Origin: Odontocerum albicorne
Taxonomy: Eukaryota; Arthropoda; Insecta; Trichoptera; Odontoceridae
DNA: 64,000 nt
Assembly: GCA_949825065.1 (NCBI GenBank)
Contig: OX463854.1
Span: 13,057,112 to 13,121,111 of the forward strand
Direction of reading: 5' to 3'
Positions 1 to 11,772 of this stretch are shown in pieces (the first letter of the stretch is position 1; each line of letters opens with the position of its first letter). Position numbers and translations under genes: made by a program. The notes under the pieces were generated by a model. It searched no databases. It had not been told where the DNA came from and saw nothing but the letters and a program-made list of their open reading frames with translations.

Positions 1-727
1 TTTTTTTAGTATTTTTTATGTACAATACTTTTTTATATAATATAACACTGTAAAGGGGTGTGAGAATTCAGGAGAATAGGCTTTAACTAAATTAAATAAG
101 CCCTAAAAATGCTGATGCAATAATACTCATACGTATAAAAATAAACAACTTGATAATGGGACGGAACCCAGCATAAACAAATGGAGACAGAGTTTATTGT
201 GAAGTTCACTTACACGAGTACATGAAAAGAACTAAACATCGAAGGTTCAGTCAAATTGAGTTTCCTAATATTGTGTTGTTGTTACTATTTACAGTCAGAG
301 AGCATAACATAAGACAAAAGGTATACAACTGTAAATATTGCAATGCGAGTCATTAGAAGGAAGAAGGTAACTTGTGAAACAATTTTAATAAATGTCAACG
401 CAATGGAAAAAAAAATATTTTCAACTCGTTATTAGAGTTAGGTTTATTATAAAAAAAGTGCTTGCAGTAGATACTCGAACTGCAAATAATTACATACAGA
501 GAAAAAATAAGAGAACATTACTCGGTAATGGCGTTTGCATTAATGTGCCATATTGTTTTAAAATACAGGGGTCAATTGATTATACATTTATTTAGACACG
601 TGTCGTCTCAAAAAAATCAAAAAATTGTCAAAAATAGTCATTGCAATGCAAAATTTAGGTGTGTATCAATTTTATAGGAAGGATCGTCCAAAACCATAAT
701 CGATAGAATTGAGAAGGTGGAGAACGT
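1..727. other. AT-rich intergenic DNA, nothing recognised
   Basis: No coding, RNA or repeat signature could be supported. The short open frames here have no recognisable motif and are typical of AT-rich non-coding DNA. Confidence 0.5.
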
Positions 728-738
728 AATAATCGAAG

Positions 739-798
739 CTTTGGAGTGCTGAGTATTAGACTTTGGAATTCTGAGTATTAGACTTTGGAGTTCTAAGG
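739..798. repeat. 22-bp direct repeat, about 2.7 copies
   Basis: The unit begins ctttgga and ends gagtattaga; it occurs at 739, 761 and, truncated, at 783. It lies just upstream of the reverse transcriptase relic at 813. Confidence 0.8.
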
Positions 799-812
799 AA
801 TAGACATATGTT

Positions 813-1076
813 ATGCATATTATACAAATGCTTCCCATGATTCACAAACGCTCTGAAGCTAATAAAATGATTGACCACATTTATCAAACCATGAACAATG
901 ATAAATGGAATATGCGACTACATAAATTTAGTATTAAAAGGATGAACACTTATTTTGGCCAAAAACATATTTTCTTTTCACCTAGGATGTACGAGTATAA
1001 CGCATTGCCAGATGAGTGGAAGTCATTTAATATGTTAAAGCTCAAATACACACTAAAGAAATTATCAGTTTCTTAA
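813..1076 (+). pseudogene. C-terminal relic of a CR1/Jockey-type LINE reverse transcriptase
   Basis: The 87-codon frame ends in a pattern typical of the last 60-80 residues of many CR1/Jockey-type reverse transcriptases: a basic stretch, FFSPRMYEYNALPDEWKS, then a lysine-rich tail and a stop. In that family an aromatic residue, N-x-LP-x-E and a short basic helix close the polymerase thumb region. Nothing of the catalytic palm (YADD) or the endonuclease is present upstream, so this is at most a 5'-truncated insertion. The 39-bp minisatellite begins about 145 bp downstream. The residue pattern is seen directly; the family assignment is inference from recalled family patterns. Confidence 0.5.
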
Positions 1077-1221
1077 AACATTGATGAATCTACGAAAATG
1101 TTGTTACACATTGAGAAATAAATTATCGCGAGTATTTTATTTACTTTTTATTCATAGTTTGTTGCGTTAAAATGCAGAATTCTTAGTAATGGGAATGGTA
1201 TATTATTTTTTTTTTAAATTT

Positions 1222-2080
1222 TGTTCCTTGAACTATAAAATACTCATATCTAGATATTTTTATTCCTTGAACTATAAAATACTGATATTTAGATATTTTT
1301 GTTCCTTGAACTATAAAATACTCATATCTAGATATTTTTGTTCCTTGAACTATAAAATACTTATATCTAGATATTTTTGTTCCTTGAACTATAAAATACT
1401 CATATCTAGATATGTTTGTTCATTGGACTATAAAATACTCATATCTAGATATTTTTGTTCCTTGAACTATAAAATACTCATATCTAGACATTTTTGTTCC
1501 TTGAACTATAAAATACTCATATCTAGATATTTTTGTTCCTTGAACTATAAAATACTCATATCTAGACATGTTTGTTCCTTGGACTATAAAATACTCATAT
1601 CTAGATATTTTTGTTCCTTGAACTATAAAATACTCATATCTAGATATTTTTGTTCCTTGAACTATAAAATACTCATATCTAGACATGTTTGTTCCTTGGA
1701 CTATAAAATACTCATATCTAGATATTTTTGTTCCTTGAACTATAAAATACTCATTTCTAGATATTTTTGTTCCTTGAACTATAAAATACTCATATCTAGA
1801 TATTTTTGTTCCTTGAACTATAAAATACTCATATCTAGATATTTTTGTTCCTTGAACTATAAAATACTCATATATTGATATTTTTGTTCTTTGAACTATT
1901 AAATACTCATATCTAGATATTGTTGTTCCTTGAACTATAAAATACTCATATCTAGATATTTTTGTTCCTTGAACTATAAAATACTCATTTCTAGATATTT
2001 TTGTTCCTTGAACTATAAAATACTCATATCTAGACATTTTTGTTCCTTGAACTATAAAATATTCACATCTAGATATTTTT
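1222..2080. repeat. 39-bp minisatellite, about 22 copies
   Basis: The unit starts gttccttgaactataaaat and ends near tctagatattttt, 39 bp in all. Because 39 is a multiple of three and no stop falls in some frames, long open frames appear on both strands (a 13-residue repeat). They are a by-product of the period, not genes. Units carrying tagacatgttt or tggacta alternate with the common form, giving a three-unit (117-bp) higher-order pattern between about 1400 and 1740. Confidence 0.97.
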
Positions 2081-3242
2081 TTATTCTTTTCAGTAATACT
2101 CGTAAGAGCAATTAATTGACACATATGATAAACTGGTTGACTTAAAACAAGAGTTTCTAGTAAGTCAGCACACAGGTTTATGGTATTTCAGCATAGTAAT
2201 TAAGCATGATGAGGGACGGGAAATTTGTTGATTTTTATGATTATTTAAATATATGTTATTATTGTTTCTTTCCTTGTCATGTAAAATAGATTGATTATCT
2301 ATGAATTTACGTGATCAAATTAATTAGATATTACTTCGATTTCATGTACCGTCAAGCAATAAAGAATCGATGTTTTCGTCTGGTTTATAAGTTTACGGAA
2401 TCCATTGTTGGAGTGGAGTAATTGTTATTATTATTGTTATATTAGATCGCATGCGGCACGAGACAACCTCTTTTGTGTATTGATTTTCTGATTTTTTGCT
2501 GAGATTTCAGCAAACTTGGTACTATCACGTGCACGAATATGAATACGTCAACTGCCATGCACGTGAGATTTAAATTAATTTATGAACATATAGAGAAAAC
2601 AAGGTGATCAAAAATATTTTTGTATACAAAATATACTTTTGAGACAAAATAATATCTATTGAACCGAATCATTAAGAAACAAACACGATCAAATGATGCA
2701 TCTTGATTCTGAATTATTTGAAAGTTTTCCTGTAAATAATAATAACATTTGAACTACAATTGGTCTGCTGTTTAAAGAGCGGATTCTTCCCGAGGGGGAT
2801 CTAACTCGAGATTCAAACACAATATTAATGAAAGATTTAAAATATCACAAATAAAATTGAAAAGTAAAATGATACGAAGGTTGGGGTTGAAACCATTCGA
2901 TTGAGTACTTGGCACACCTGCGTGTATAGTAAAATACAAAAAAAGTAATCGCTGTGCGTGCATATGTTCATTTTGAGGAAGTTGTTACACTTTCGAAAGA
3001 CACAGTTTTATTGATGAAACCTTAAATTTGAAAAAAATTAATAATCTGTAGCATTTGTGTTTCACAAACCGAACCAATTATTTTGTCACTTCAAAGCGCG
3101 CATCCATAAACTATGTAACCATGGCAATTCTGAAGAAACTAACAAATTAAACATCTGCTGAAATAAAATAATCGTTAAAACAAAAAAGTTGTTTTAAAAT
3201 ATAAGTTATAGCATTTCAATATATTTTTTTAAATATGCAAAA
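2081..3242. other. AT-rich DNA with a weak SINE-like piece
   Basis: No gene is visible. Around 2763-2820 a segment containing gatctaactcgagattcaaa resembles one at about 32415-32475 (gctctaactcgagaatcaaa), which suggests a shared degraded SINE on the minus strand. The rest is featureless. Confidence 0.35.
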
Positions 3243-3330
3243 TGATGACCTCCGAGGCCTATTTGGTAAGATGCTTGACTTTCATCGGGGATTTCAATTT
3301 CGATATGTGATTGATATCAAAAAAAAAAAT
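3243..3330 (+). repeat. tRNA-like SINE head, degraded
   Basis: A stretch with gaggcctatttggtaagatg followed by tcggggatttcaatttcga resembles the A-box and B-box region of a tRNA-derived SINE. Similar heads occur at about 12630-12715 and 20680-20725. There is no cloverleaf, so it is not called a tRNA gene. Confidence 0.35.
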
Positions 3331-3469
3331 TGAATAAGAAATTCGGACATGCTAAATAGTACTTAAGGGTCTTCTTTCCTATTGAGCGGTTTTTTTAATT
3401 ATATTTTTTTCTTGAATAAAACACACAATTTGCTTTGATTTCAAAAAACTTTTTATTGGTCATTGAAGA

Positions 3470-3735
3470 ATAATGTATGAAATTTAAACACAAATAACAA
3501 TATCCGCCAAATGTTCACCTCTTGTAGCTCCACAGATGTCAACTCTTTTGTCAAAATTTTCGATGATATTTTGGCATAATTGTGTTTTTAACACACCAAT
3601 AACGCGAATAATTTCGTCCTACAGCTCAGGAATTGATTGGAAGTAATTTCAAGACCTGGTTTTTCACGTAACCCGAGAGTAAATAGTCCAACGGTGTCAG
3701 ATCACATGATCTTGGTGGCCAATTAACATTAACAC
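3470..3735 (-). pseudogene. mariner-like (IS630/Tc1 superfamily) transposase relic
   Basis: Read on the minus strand the segment begins NWPPRSCDLTPLDY, the signature around the third catalytic acidic residue of IS630/Tc1/mariner DDE transposases (W-PP-RS-x-DL-x-P-x-D-Y), followed by GYVK. After a stop or frameshift near 3620 a second frame gives EIIRVIG, then NIIENFDKRVDICGATRGEH, which matches the usual C-terminal tail of this transposase type. The first two catalytic residues and the N-terminal helix-turn-helix are not detectable upstream, so only the 3' part survives. It differs from the mariner relic at 26650-27560, so at least two subfamilies are present. Confidence 0.7.
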
Positions 3736-3839
3736 CGTTTCCGGAGATTACGACACATGAAATAATATAATTTGAACGCGTTGTTGTATTGTATACGACT
3801 GCATTTTTATAAATGTCATACATTACACTTCTCAAATGT

Positions 3840-5389
3840 CACAAGACCCAGGCAAGTTTACGACGCCATCTGTGTTTTATCCAAAAATTTAAAAAACCAC
3901 TGAATTTGAAAAGCCCTTTTCCTTTATACGAAAGAAGAAACGGGACACAAAAACATACGTTGTTCATACATACCATATATACCATTACGGGATTTCCATG
4001 CTAGGTGAGGTAAATATGACAGAATGCCAGACTTTTCTATTTTCATATATATTTGGCCTCTTCCACATCAAAACTTTTCATGCACATATATTTTTTTAGG
4101 ATTTCAATTTATTATTCTGTGATCATAACAAATCATAACAATTTATTCTCCGTTCTGCCATACTGCACGTATTCTTCTAACTGCAAGTATTTTTTTAACA
4201 TTTATTCGTTTTTTCTTTTCAGTAATTTTACGCGTCTATATTTCCCTCCTATACAACATACTTAATATAAATATTTTTTCGTGTTATCTTAGCTGATTTT
4301 GATACTGTTGGGGAACTAAAACATATATTTAGTTTTTTTTATGTAAGTTACATGTTTTAGGGCCTTGTTGATTTAGTTTCTTATCACTACACACCGTTCG
4401 ATATCCCTCGCAACTCGGCCAACATCTGGCAAAATATGTTTGTGAAATGAATCGGCTTAATGTTGGGAAAATATATAATAATAAATTATTTAAAAAGTTT
4501 TTTTATGATATTTACATTTTAAAAGGTTTTTCTCAATTTTTCGTATTTATAGGCTAATTTTATTTGAAAGTTTGGCCTATTATCAAAGTTTGGCCTATTA
4601 TCAAAGAAAATATTACAAAATGATTTATGTTTTGAGCATCTATATTAGGATCTGTTGTAAAAAAGCAAGAAGGCGGAAGTTATCTTAGGAATAATAAAGT
4701 CTTGTTAGACTCAAGAAGAGTTGTTTTAAAGTTTTCGTATTTTTTCAAGTTTCTTCGAATAATTCATAAAATTTTCAATGTATACTTAATTTAACAAAGG
4801 CGTTATTCAAAGTTTAAAAAAACTCTCAAAAAAAATTACGGAGTTTTGTAGACATTTCACTCCAAACAATTGTATTAAAAATTGATGAATAGTGCACAGT
4901 TGAAAAATGTGCTACGAAGGTTCCTAGTTTTTGGTCTGAACAAGTAAGAAAGAGCATGTAAAGAGAGTATTTTGTGTTATCACCATCTAAACGTGGTTTC
5001 ATTTCTGACGGACTTTACCCTTATTTTTTAATATAACGAAACAACACGCCTTTTATCGGCTCTAATTAACACACTACTAAGGATCGATTTATTAAATTTT
5101 AACTGTGATATCGCCTGACTCGGTGAATGTGGCTAGTATGGTGCATCTACTCGTGCAAATGTTTCAACTTGTTAAGACCGGAAACTTTTAGACTTTATAG
5201 TGTGTCCGATAAATCAACTGAAGATTTGTTTTATTCTGCTTACCATGACAAAAACACACCGCAATTGTAAAAAATTAATAATACTTCTTTATTTATGGAA
5301 GGGAGACATAATATCCCAAAGTTTGTTGGTTGATTGTTTAAAATATTATTCGGCATCGATCGTGGGTGAAATAAATATAAGCGCATAAT
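3840..5389. other. AT-rich intergenic DNA
   Basis: Nothing could be assigned beyond an 18-bp direct duplication (gtttggcctattatcaaa) at about 4570-4607. Confidence 0.4.
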
Positions 5390-5585
5390 GTGTAAAAATA
5401 TACACAGTACCACCCTTTAGGTTTATTGTCATGTGAAAATCTCTTGCAACCAACCAACAATATGTGCAAGAGCCCGTAAAAGTTAACAAGATTGGAACAC
5501 TAAAAAAATGAAATCATTAGAAATGTAAACTTCAGCCCCCGAGATGAAAAACAGGTGTTTAACCAACGAGGCCACGCAAGTTGTC
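5390..5585 (-). mobile_element. SINE copy, tRNA-derived head and LINE-like tail
   Basis: On the minus strand the copy starts with an A-box-like segment (gtggcctcgttggttaaaca) and ends with a tail containing ttggttggttgcaagagatt. The same head-plus-tail architecture is at 8640-8835 (+) and 24010-24215 (-), and the tail alone at 62130-62218 (+). About 200 bp is typical for a tRNA-derived SINE. No flanking target duplication could be confirmed. Confidence 0.65.
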
Positions 5586-7256
5586 CTTAAATTTGAAAAT
5601 TTTGTGCTTGTTGAACATGTATATGGCGACGTTTAGTTACTTCCTTTACTATTTGTCTCTCCACACTTTTACCTCCTTAAATTTCATACATATTCACACT
5701 TGCTTTTCTTTTGTATGAATCCATGTCTATGTATTTAACTTAGCCGTGTTTGTATAAAAATAACTTATTTGATTTAATAAAAAATGTACAAAACTGTAAC
5801 TTTAATATGAATAGTAAAAACGTTAAAATTAAACAGAAGCTATGACAACACCTGTTGCGGTTATTTTCGGGCCTCAAAACGAGACGTTTTTTTTTTCGTG
5901 TAATACGTTTTGCGTCAACGAACCAAGTCTTCTGCGTTAGATTAACTATACATATTTACGAAGAATTAATTAAGATATTATCCATAGCCCCTTTTAAATG
6001 TCCGATTGTAAAAAAAGATACATATGATGGTTTTTATTCTAAATTACATATAATTTCTCCGAAGAAGGTTTTCATCTTTCTGAGTGGTGACTAGGAAATG
6101 AAATATTATATTATGAATCCTTCTAATGAGAAGGCCATCACCACGAAATTACTTAGTACCCACTGATTGGTAGCGAAAACGAAAGGCGATCCAAGTGAAG
6201 ACAAAAAAACGCTCAGTCATTTGACCAGAGACCGACTTCAGAGACAGGTATCTCTCACCTACCTGCGACACAACCTCAATATATGGGGACTCCTGCTAAT
6301 ATTCCATGGCATACTAAGTAGCTGATATTGCTACCATGGAGCTCGCCGTTATATAGTAATGGCAAGGATAACAAGAACCTGCACCTCGAAATGAAACTGG
6401 CCCTATCATGAACTTTTCCAATCCGCTATGTCGCGGAAGCTTAGGATATAATAGATGACTGCCTCATTACTTCAATGATCCGAGCTCTAGATTTTATCAG
6501 TCTTCGGCTTTTCAAATTTACCCAGCACTCGTTAGTGAAAAAACCACTTGAACTTGTTTTTTTATTTTAAATTATTTTTCAAATTTTCTTCCTTCACTAT
6601 TCCTTTGTCTTTCTAAGTATTCATATAAGTATAATTGTTTTCATAATTTTCTTTTATCGCTGACACTCTTCATTACTTCATATAAAAGTAAGCGCCCACC
6701 AAAAATCTTGATACTATTCGAATAAATAAATTCGAACATAGAAGAGTCAACTCTCCTTAACATGGCCCGTTTCAAAACCGTTTCTTGCATACGGACGTAA
6801 GTACGAGTATAACCGATTAAATAGTATTGTTTGATTTGATTATTTCCCCGCGTGCAATACAACATGGCGTATTATCCTATAGCGATTTCTACTGATCGAA
6901 AATCATTCTGATTCCGTTTTTTTAATGGATTACACCTGGAATCTGACCCTTATTTGAGATCGGATCGTAAATTAAAAATGTTACTAACTAGACTATGATA
7001 TATAATCTGGTTTAAACCAAAGTAGGTGGCCACAACTATTCAAATTGCGATTTCTATTAAATAATGTAAAAATGAAACATACGAGTATATGTAAAACACT
7101 TTTTAAATCATTTTCGTTGACATGTTTAAAATATTTTGGCGTATTTTAATTTGTCATAACTGAGTAGATTTTTGTGATACGTGATCAAAACGTCTTTACC
7201 ACAAAAAAAACTAAACGAAAGTATGTTATCTGCTTTTTTCCTTTATGTGTTTTCAA
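5586..7256. other. AT-rich DNA with one GC-richer block
   Basis: Most of the segment is featureless. Between about 6120 and 6500 the composition is noticeably less AT-rich and reads like a fragment of a dispersed repeat, but no open frame or known family could be recognised. Confidence 0.35.
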
Positions 7257-7282
7257 TATACTTCAAACTAATTACATAAATA

Positions 7283-7470
7283 CTAGTTGCAGCCCGTGAA
7301 ATATTAACGGAAGTAAAACAAATTCTACATTTATGAAAATATATATTCATAAATATAGAATTTGTTTAAATATATCATTTATGCATCCTCCCCTTTTACA
7401 CCGGTTCAAAAATTGTTAGCTAGGTATTTAAAATTCGTTCAGTTATCACGGACCTACCGAGATTCAAATT
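7283..7470 (-). mobile_element. Non-autonomous Helitron, about 190 bp
   Basis: Read on the minus strand, the lower end has the Helitron 3' signature: an imperfect hairpin (CCGTTAATATTTCACGG), seven bases, then CTAG at 7283-7286 followed by T in the flank, as expected for insertion between A and T without target duplication. The same terminus, with a perfect hairpin, ends the larger copy at 11773-12300. The other end (about 7380-7470) is shared with 12186-12300 and includes ccccttttacaccggttc. The helicase relic present in the larger copy is missing here, so this looks like an internal deletion derivative. The exact 5' end is uncertain. Confidence 0.6.
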
Positions 7471-7502
7471 ATTAACATTGTGGAGGTTTAAAGATATTGT
7501 TA

Positions 7503-7716
7503 TTTGTTTTTATCAAACACTGTTTATTCCACTTTTTGTAACGGTATTCTCAAGGCTTTCACCTCATCATCGGGAGCACAAACAAGACTCGGGAATACAG
7601 GAAGGTACAAACGAGTCTTGTTTGTGCTCCCTAATGATGAGGTGAAAACCTTGAAACCGATAGGGTTATACTCGTACCGTTACAAAAAGTAGAATAAACA
7701 GTGTTTGATAAAACAA
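7503..7716. mobile_element. Fold-back element (long inverted repeats)
   Basis: The left arm starts ttgtttttatcaaacactg and the right arm ends cagtgtttgataaaacaaa; the arms are roughly 90-105 bp with a short centre around 7590-7615. The same arm sequence builds the palindrome at 62231-62430 and occurs once, with a different continuation, at 17461 and 19213. Read outward from the right arm there is an AATAAA shortly before the end. Confidence 0.85.
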
Positions 7717-7721
7717 AATAT

Positions 7722-7855
7722 AAAACATAAATATACTTCAAATTAATTATATAAATATACTTCAAACTAATAACATAAATATACTTCAAACTAATTATAT
7801 AAACATACTTCAAACTAATTACATAAATATACTTCAAACTAATTATATAAATACG
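7722..7855. repeat. 24-bp minisatellite, about 5.5 copies
   Basis: The unit is ataaatatacttcaaactaa plus ttay. A single matching unit also lies at about 7257-7280, directly left of the Helitron end, so the array appears to have been split by the Helitron and the fold-back element. Confidence 0.9.
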
Positions 7856-8319
7856 AGTATATATCATAATAATTTTGTTCAAACGAGATCCAAATTTATG
7901 TATTTTATCTAATGGTATTTTGCTCTCAATTGAATTTGTAAATGTTCTCAACGAGTCTTTTCATCTTCGTTGTTGTGAACGACTTCTCTGATTCCAAAAT
8001 TTTGCATTTGTGCTGCTCTGCATTCAATGAATTTCGATCAAGAGTATTCAAAGTTTGCACAGTAAAATGTTTCAAATTCTTTATACTCTCGCATTGTAGT
8101 TTGTAATAAAGATTTAACTTTTGATATTTCATTTCTGAACTGTTTATGATTTGAATCAAAGTAAATAATTTGATTTAAATTTAATGTTTTTGATTTAAAT
8201 CAAAGTAGATAGTAATAGTTGAAATACTTTGCATGAAACATGGAGTACAATTTACAATATGGTATACGTCATAGCTTGGAAATCTTCTCAACTAAGGATG
8301 AGTTGACATGATGATCATT

Positions 8320-8450
8320 ACGAAAATATCGTGTCCCAATTGAGGTAGGCAGATAGAACAGATCACCACATTATTACTTGGATTGTATCTTTCGTTTCTG
8401 CCACATCCATATACCTTGTCATGCATAATTATCTATTATAAAGAGATTTT
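8320..8450 (-). repeat. LINE 3'-end fragment
   Basis: On the minus strand it reads ctgcctacctcaattgggac followed by a degraded ACG-GATATT tail. This is the 3' terminus shared by at least nine other loci in the window (pattern CTRCCTACC..AA..GGACATGGCGTGATGATG). Confidence 0.5.
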
Positions 8451-8639
8451 CTAAATTTGATTCGTTTGGTCGTGCAAGGTTTTTTTTAAATGATGTACAT
8501 TTTTTTTTCTCCTACGCTACCTGTATAGTATATTTTTTGTAAATCTTTCATAACTTATTATTTTTATGAGACATTATCTCATTGCTTTTTTCTTCATTTA
8601 AAATACTATATTTTCTTTCAATCCATGTTCTCACCTTAT

Positions 8640-8835
8640 GTCTTGTAACGATGACACCTGTCTTTCAACTCAGAGACTGCGGGTTTGGTTTCCGTTGGGA
8701 CCCATATTTATTTTAAATTTATTCCAGTTTGATTTTCACTTTATGTCTCTTTCATATATTTCTGGTTAGTTGGGAAAAATTGTTTCATGATATTATTCCC
8801 ACCAGGTTGTGTTGTATACAACATAAATATAAAAC
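8640..8835 (+). mobile_element. SINE copy, tRNA-derived head and LINE-like tail
   Basis: A B-box-like gggtttggtttcc at about 8680 is followed by a body containing gtttgattttcactt and a tail tctggttagttgggaaaaat. Both blocks occur in the same order in the minus-strand copy at 24010-24215, which defines a family of about 200 bp. Confidence 0.65.
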
Positions 8836-9839
8836 AATACGATTGTATTAATGATGAGATGTATGGAAGTGGCAGAAACGTAAGATGTGAACCTGGATAG
8901 AATTAAGTGGAGATGTGTTCCTTTGTTTAACCCTATGAAAAATTTAATTTATGAAAAAAAAAAAACATGTATTTAAAATAGTCAACTTTTTGTCTTGACA
9001 TTTATTGAAACCACAAATTGAAAAATCGTTATCAAAATATGTCAATGCAAAAAACGTTTCTCTGTAAATATTTTGCCAAAAGCACTCATTGTTCGTATCA
9101 TATTTTAATTAAATTTTTCATCTCAACAGTTTGATAATTTTAAGAAAATAAATCAAAACATTTCTTTTGTTTTTTTTTTTATCTAACATAAAATATGCTA
9201 GCTAATTAATCAAAAATTATAATTTGTCTTTCTCAATGTGTAATTTATGATAGTGGATAGAAATAATAATTTCGACGTAATATCTTGCTGACATAGACTT
9301 GCCTACACCATGTAAGCTGTGAAAAACGGTAAATTTATGACTCACTGCGAAAAAATTCTTGTTCAAATGAATAAACGGAATTCCGTTTTCATCCATTCCT
9401 TCCTTGAAATCAGGGGCATTTGTTACCCAAAAACAAAACGCTGTATATTTTGTTTTAATATTAAATTCCTACGATGTATTTGATTTTTTTTCTTTCAATA
9501 TGTCATTCACCTATATAACCCACTCATACTTTTCTTCGTCTTACACTACCACGCCTTTCTCACACATTCGAATTCAATATTTGTCTTATTAACATTTCTT
9601 CATTCATTATACATGCCCAAAACTATTTCGAGTGTTGTTCTTCATCTTACTTAATACACTAACTTTACGTTCACATTCGTACCTAATAACCCCCTTCCAT
9701 ATTCTGTCACTTTTCTCAGTGCACGTATTTCTACATATTGTTTTTGGCATATTTTAGTCTTTTTTCACGTCCACGTTCCCTCTACATCAAGTTTGATATT
9801 AAAATAGTATTGTGGACTATCATGTTAATCTTGGCTCTA
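8836..9839. other. AT-rich intergenic DNA
   Basis: At about 8850-8920 a short piece (gatgagatgtatggaagtgg) resembles LINE body sequence. Otherwise nothing could be assigned. Confidence 0.35.
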
Positions 9840-10895
9840 CTACGAGAGAAGTTAAATGAATGGAAGGTAAAAAAACGATGCATGGTGCGTCTAGAAAAAA
9901 GACCAAACATGGAGAGAGTTCATAGAAGTAAGATTGAAAAAAAGTATGAATAAGACTGATAAAGTAGACTGAGAAAGTAAAATATTGTAAGAAAAATACG
10001 AAAACAATAGTAACGGATGACGATGGAGGGTGGCTTAGTGCGAATTTGTGAGTAAATATTAAAATCTTTTTAAGAAAATAAAAAAGCGCTTGAAAATTCG
10101 AATGCTGAAAGAATGAGTGAAGTAAAGGACGAAAATGTAGCAAAAATAACACAGATCGAAAATATGTAAAAAAAGATGGAAGAAATACTTCGAAGAATTG
10201 TGTGATAGTACGTCAACTGATCATAATATTAAGATATGCGAGTGTGAGTGGGCGTATTGAGATGAATGGAATGTGTGGAACTACCATAGAAAAAGTCAAA
10301 GCGGCTGTCAAAGATATGAATAAATAGAAGTTAGCAGGGTTGTATTGTATAGTAAAGTATAGATCCTGAGCATGTTGAATTTTGTGCATGTATTTTTTTA
10401 ACAAATGTTTGAACTCTGGATACATTATTTCGGCCTGGAGGAAGACAATCGTTGTACCATTTTAAAACGGAAAAGGTTCTTCGATAAAGCGCTACAACTA
10501 TAAAGTCATTAGTTTATTAAATGTGCTAGGTAAACTGTATTTCAGATTTGTGATTGAGAAAAATAAATTAAAGTATGGGATGTGCAAGGTTCCTTTTTTA
10601 GATGCTAGAAGGTCCTTGATCCAGAGGTTTACGTTACTGAACTTTTGTATGTTTGGTGAAGGGAAGAATGTATCCGTGCATTTATAGAAAGAATTAGAAA
10701 TCAAATACATGTTTCAGAAAAGGTTGAATAGCTAATAAAATATTGACCGAGGAAATAATATAAGAAATACTTAACCAATCTAAGAACAAAAAAGCACTTT
10801 TGGATGTGGAAGAGGCAAATGCTGTGTGTTTGATTTGAAATACGCGCAAATCTTTCCTGTGGCCCTACCTCAATAGGACATGGCGTGATGATACG
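9840..10895 (+). pseudogene. Decayed LINE (linker and start of RT domain, plus 3' end)
   Basis: No frame stays open, but in successive frames the plus strand gives landmarks of arthropod LINE polyproteins in the right order: a basic linker near 9860-9940, then VKDEN (about 10120), RWKKYFEELCD (about 10170-10205), a KVKAAVKDMNK segment (about 10290) that in intact elements precedes the K-x-x-G-x-D-G turn of the RT, and degraded finger and palm pieces to about 10870. It ends with the dispersed 3' terminus ctacctcaataggacatggc at about 10866-10886. Numerous stops and frameshifts show it is long dead. The order of motifs is seen directly; the exact clade cannot be decided. Confidence 0.65.
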
Positions 10896-11229
10896 TATAA
10901 AAATTCTTTAGCGTATTTTACAGATATTATATAACATCGCATAAAAAAGTTAATGTTTTATTTTATGCGTGAAGGTTAAAAAACCTTTGAATGAAAGCAT
11001 CGTTTTTTGAAACGTTCAGGTAAATTTCCGCATCCGCTGAAAGGGGAAAGATAATTTTATACCGTATTTTGTATAGAAACCGCACTGTTTGTTCATGGTG
11101 TTGCTTTTTTCATTTATTTATATTTCGACAAAAAAATACTTAAGTTATGTGAAACAAAAACGAGTCTTTGTGTGCAATCTAGCTTTGCCTTGTTCTTTAA
11201 AACATTTTTTCGTATTTGTTACACTCTTT

Positions 11230-11700
11230 ACAGATCAGTACTGATCTTTTAAATTCATCTTACTAGTGAATTTTCCATTCTTGGAGTGAACTTTTGGTTG
11301 CATTCGTAATTAGGTATCTCTATCGTGTTGGTGATTTGTCTCGTTATTGGGACCCTTCTATTTTGACTCGGATCACCAGTCCTTCGTTAGTTTCTTTAAG
11401 TTTGATAATATGGCCGTGTTGTCAGTTGTATTATTGTAGATTTTTAATTTGTAATTCTTCAAGACACATTGCCAGCATCACATCTCAAAGGGGTTCTCTT
11501 GCGTTCCTTTCCTCTCAATGTCCATGATTTGTCACCGTACAAAAACATTGGAAATATAAAAAATTACTTTGTTAGACCTAGTAATGTTCCTGTCTCTCTG
11601 TATTTTCTTTAGCTTAACAATATGCGACCGTACCATGTGCTCCTACTTTCTGCTTCACACCAGGCGGCATTATTGGATATCAAAGAGCTAAGATGTATTA
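11230..11700 (-). pseudogene. LINE reverse transcriptase C-terminal relic
   Basis: Reading the minus strand from about 11690 down, separate frames give FLYG-x-x-SWTLR-x-x-ERK and then FEM-x-CW, the hallmark downstream of the RT palm in many LINE polymerases (FLYG-x-ETWTL...FEMWCWRR). The frame breaks several times and the catalytic YADD region is not visible. It lies next to, and in the same orientation as, the Helitron copy at 11773, with about 70 bp between them. It is an old fragment without coding capacity. Confidence 0.5.
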
Positions 11701-11772
11701 AGCTGTTTAAAACCGCACAATTACCAATATGTATTATTACCGCTCTATTGCTGTTTTGGCAAATGTGTGTTA

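Noticed and set aside
1189..2124. Two long overlapping open frames on opposite strands
   Set aside because: Both are created by the 39-bp period of the minisatellite (13 codons per unit); there is no start context or domain.
3243..3330. Candidate tRNA gene
   Set aside because: Only A-box and B-box-like pieces are present; no acceptor, anticodon or T stem pairs. Treated as a SINE head. The same applies to 12630, 22190, 23940 and 57118.
9820..10710. Minus-strand frames of 70-110 codons
   Set aside because: They are antisense to the decayed LINE on the plus strand, whose motifs run in the expected order.
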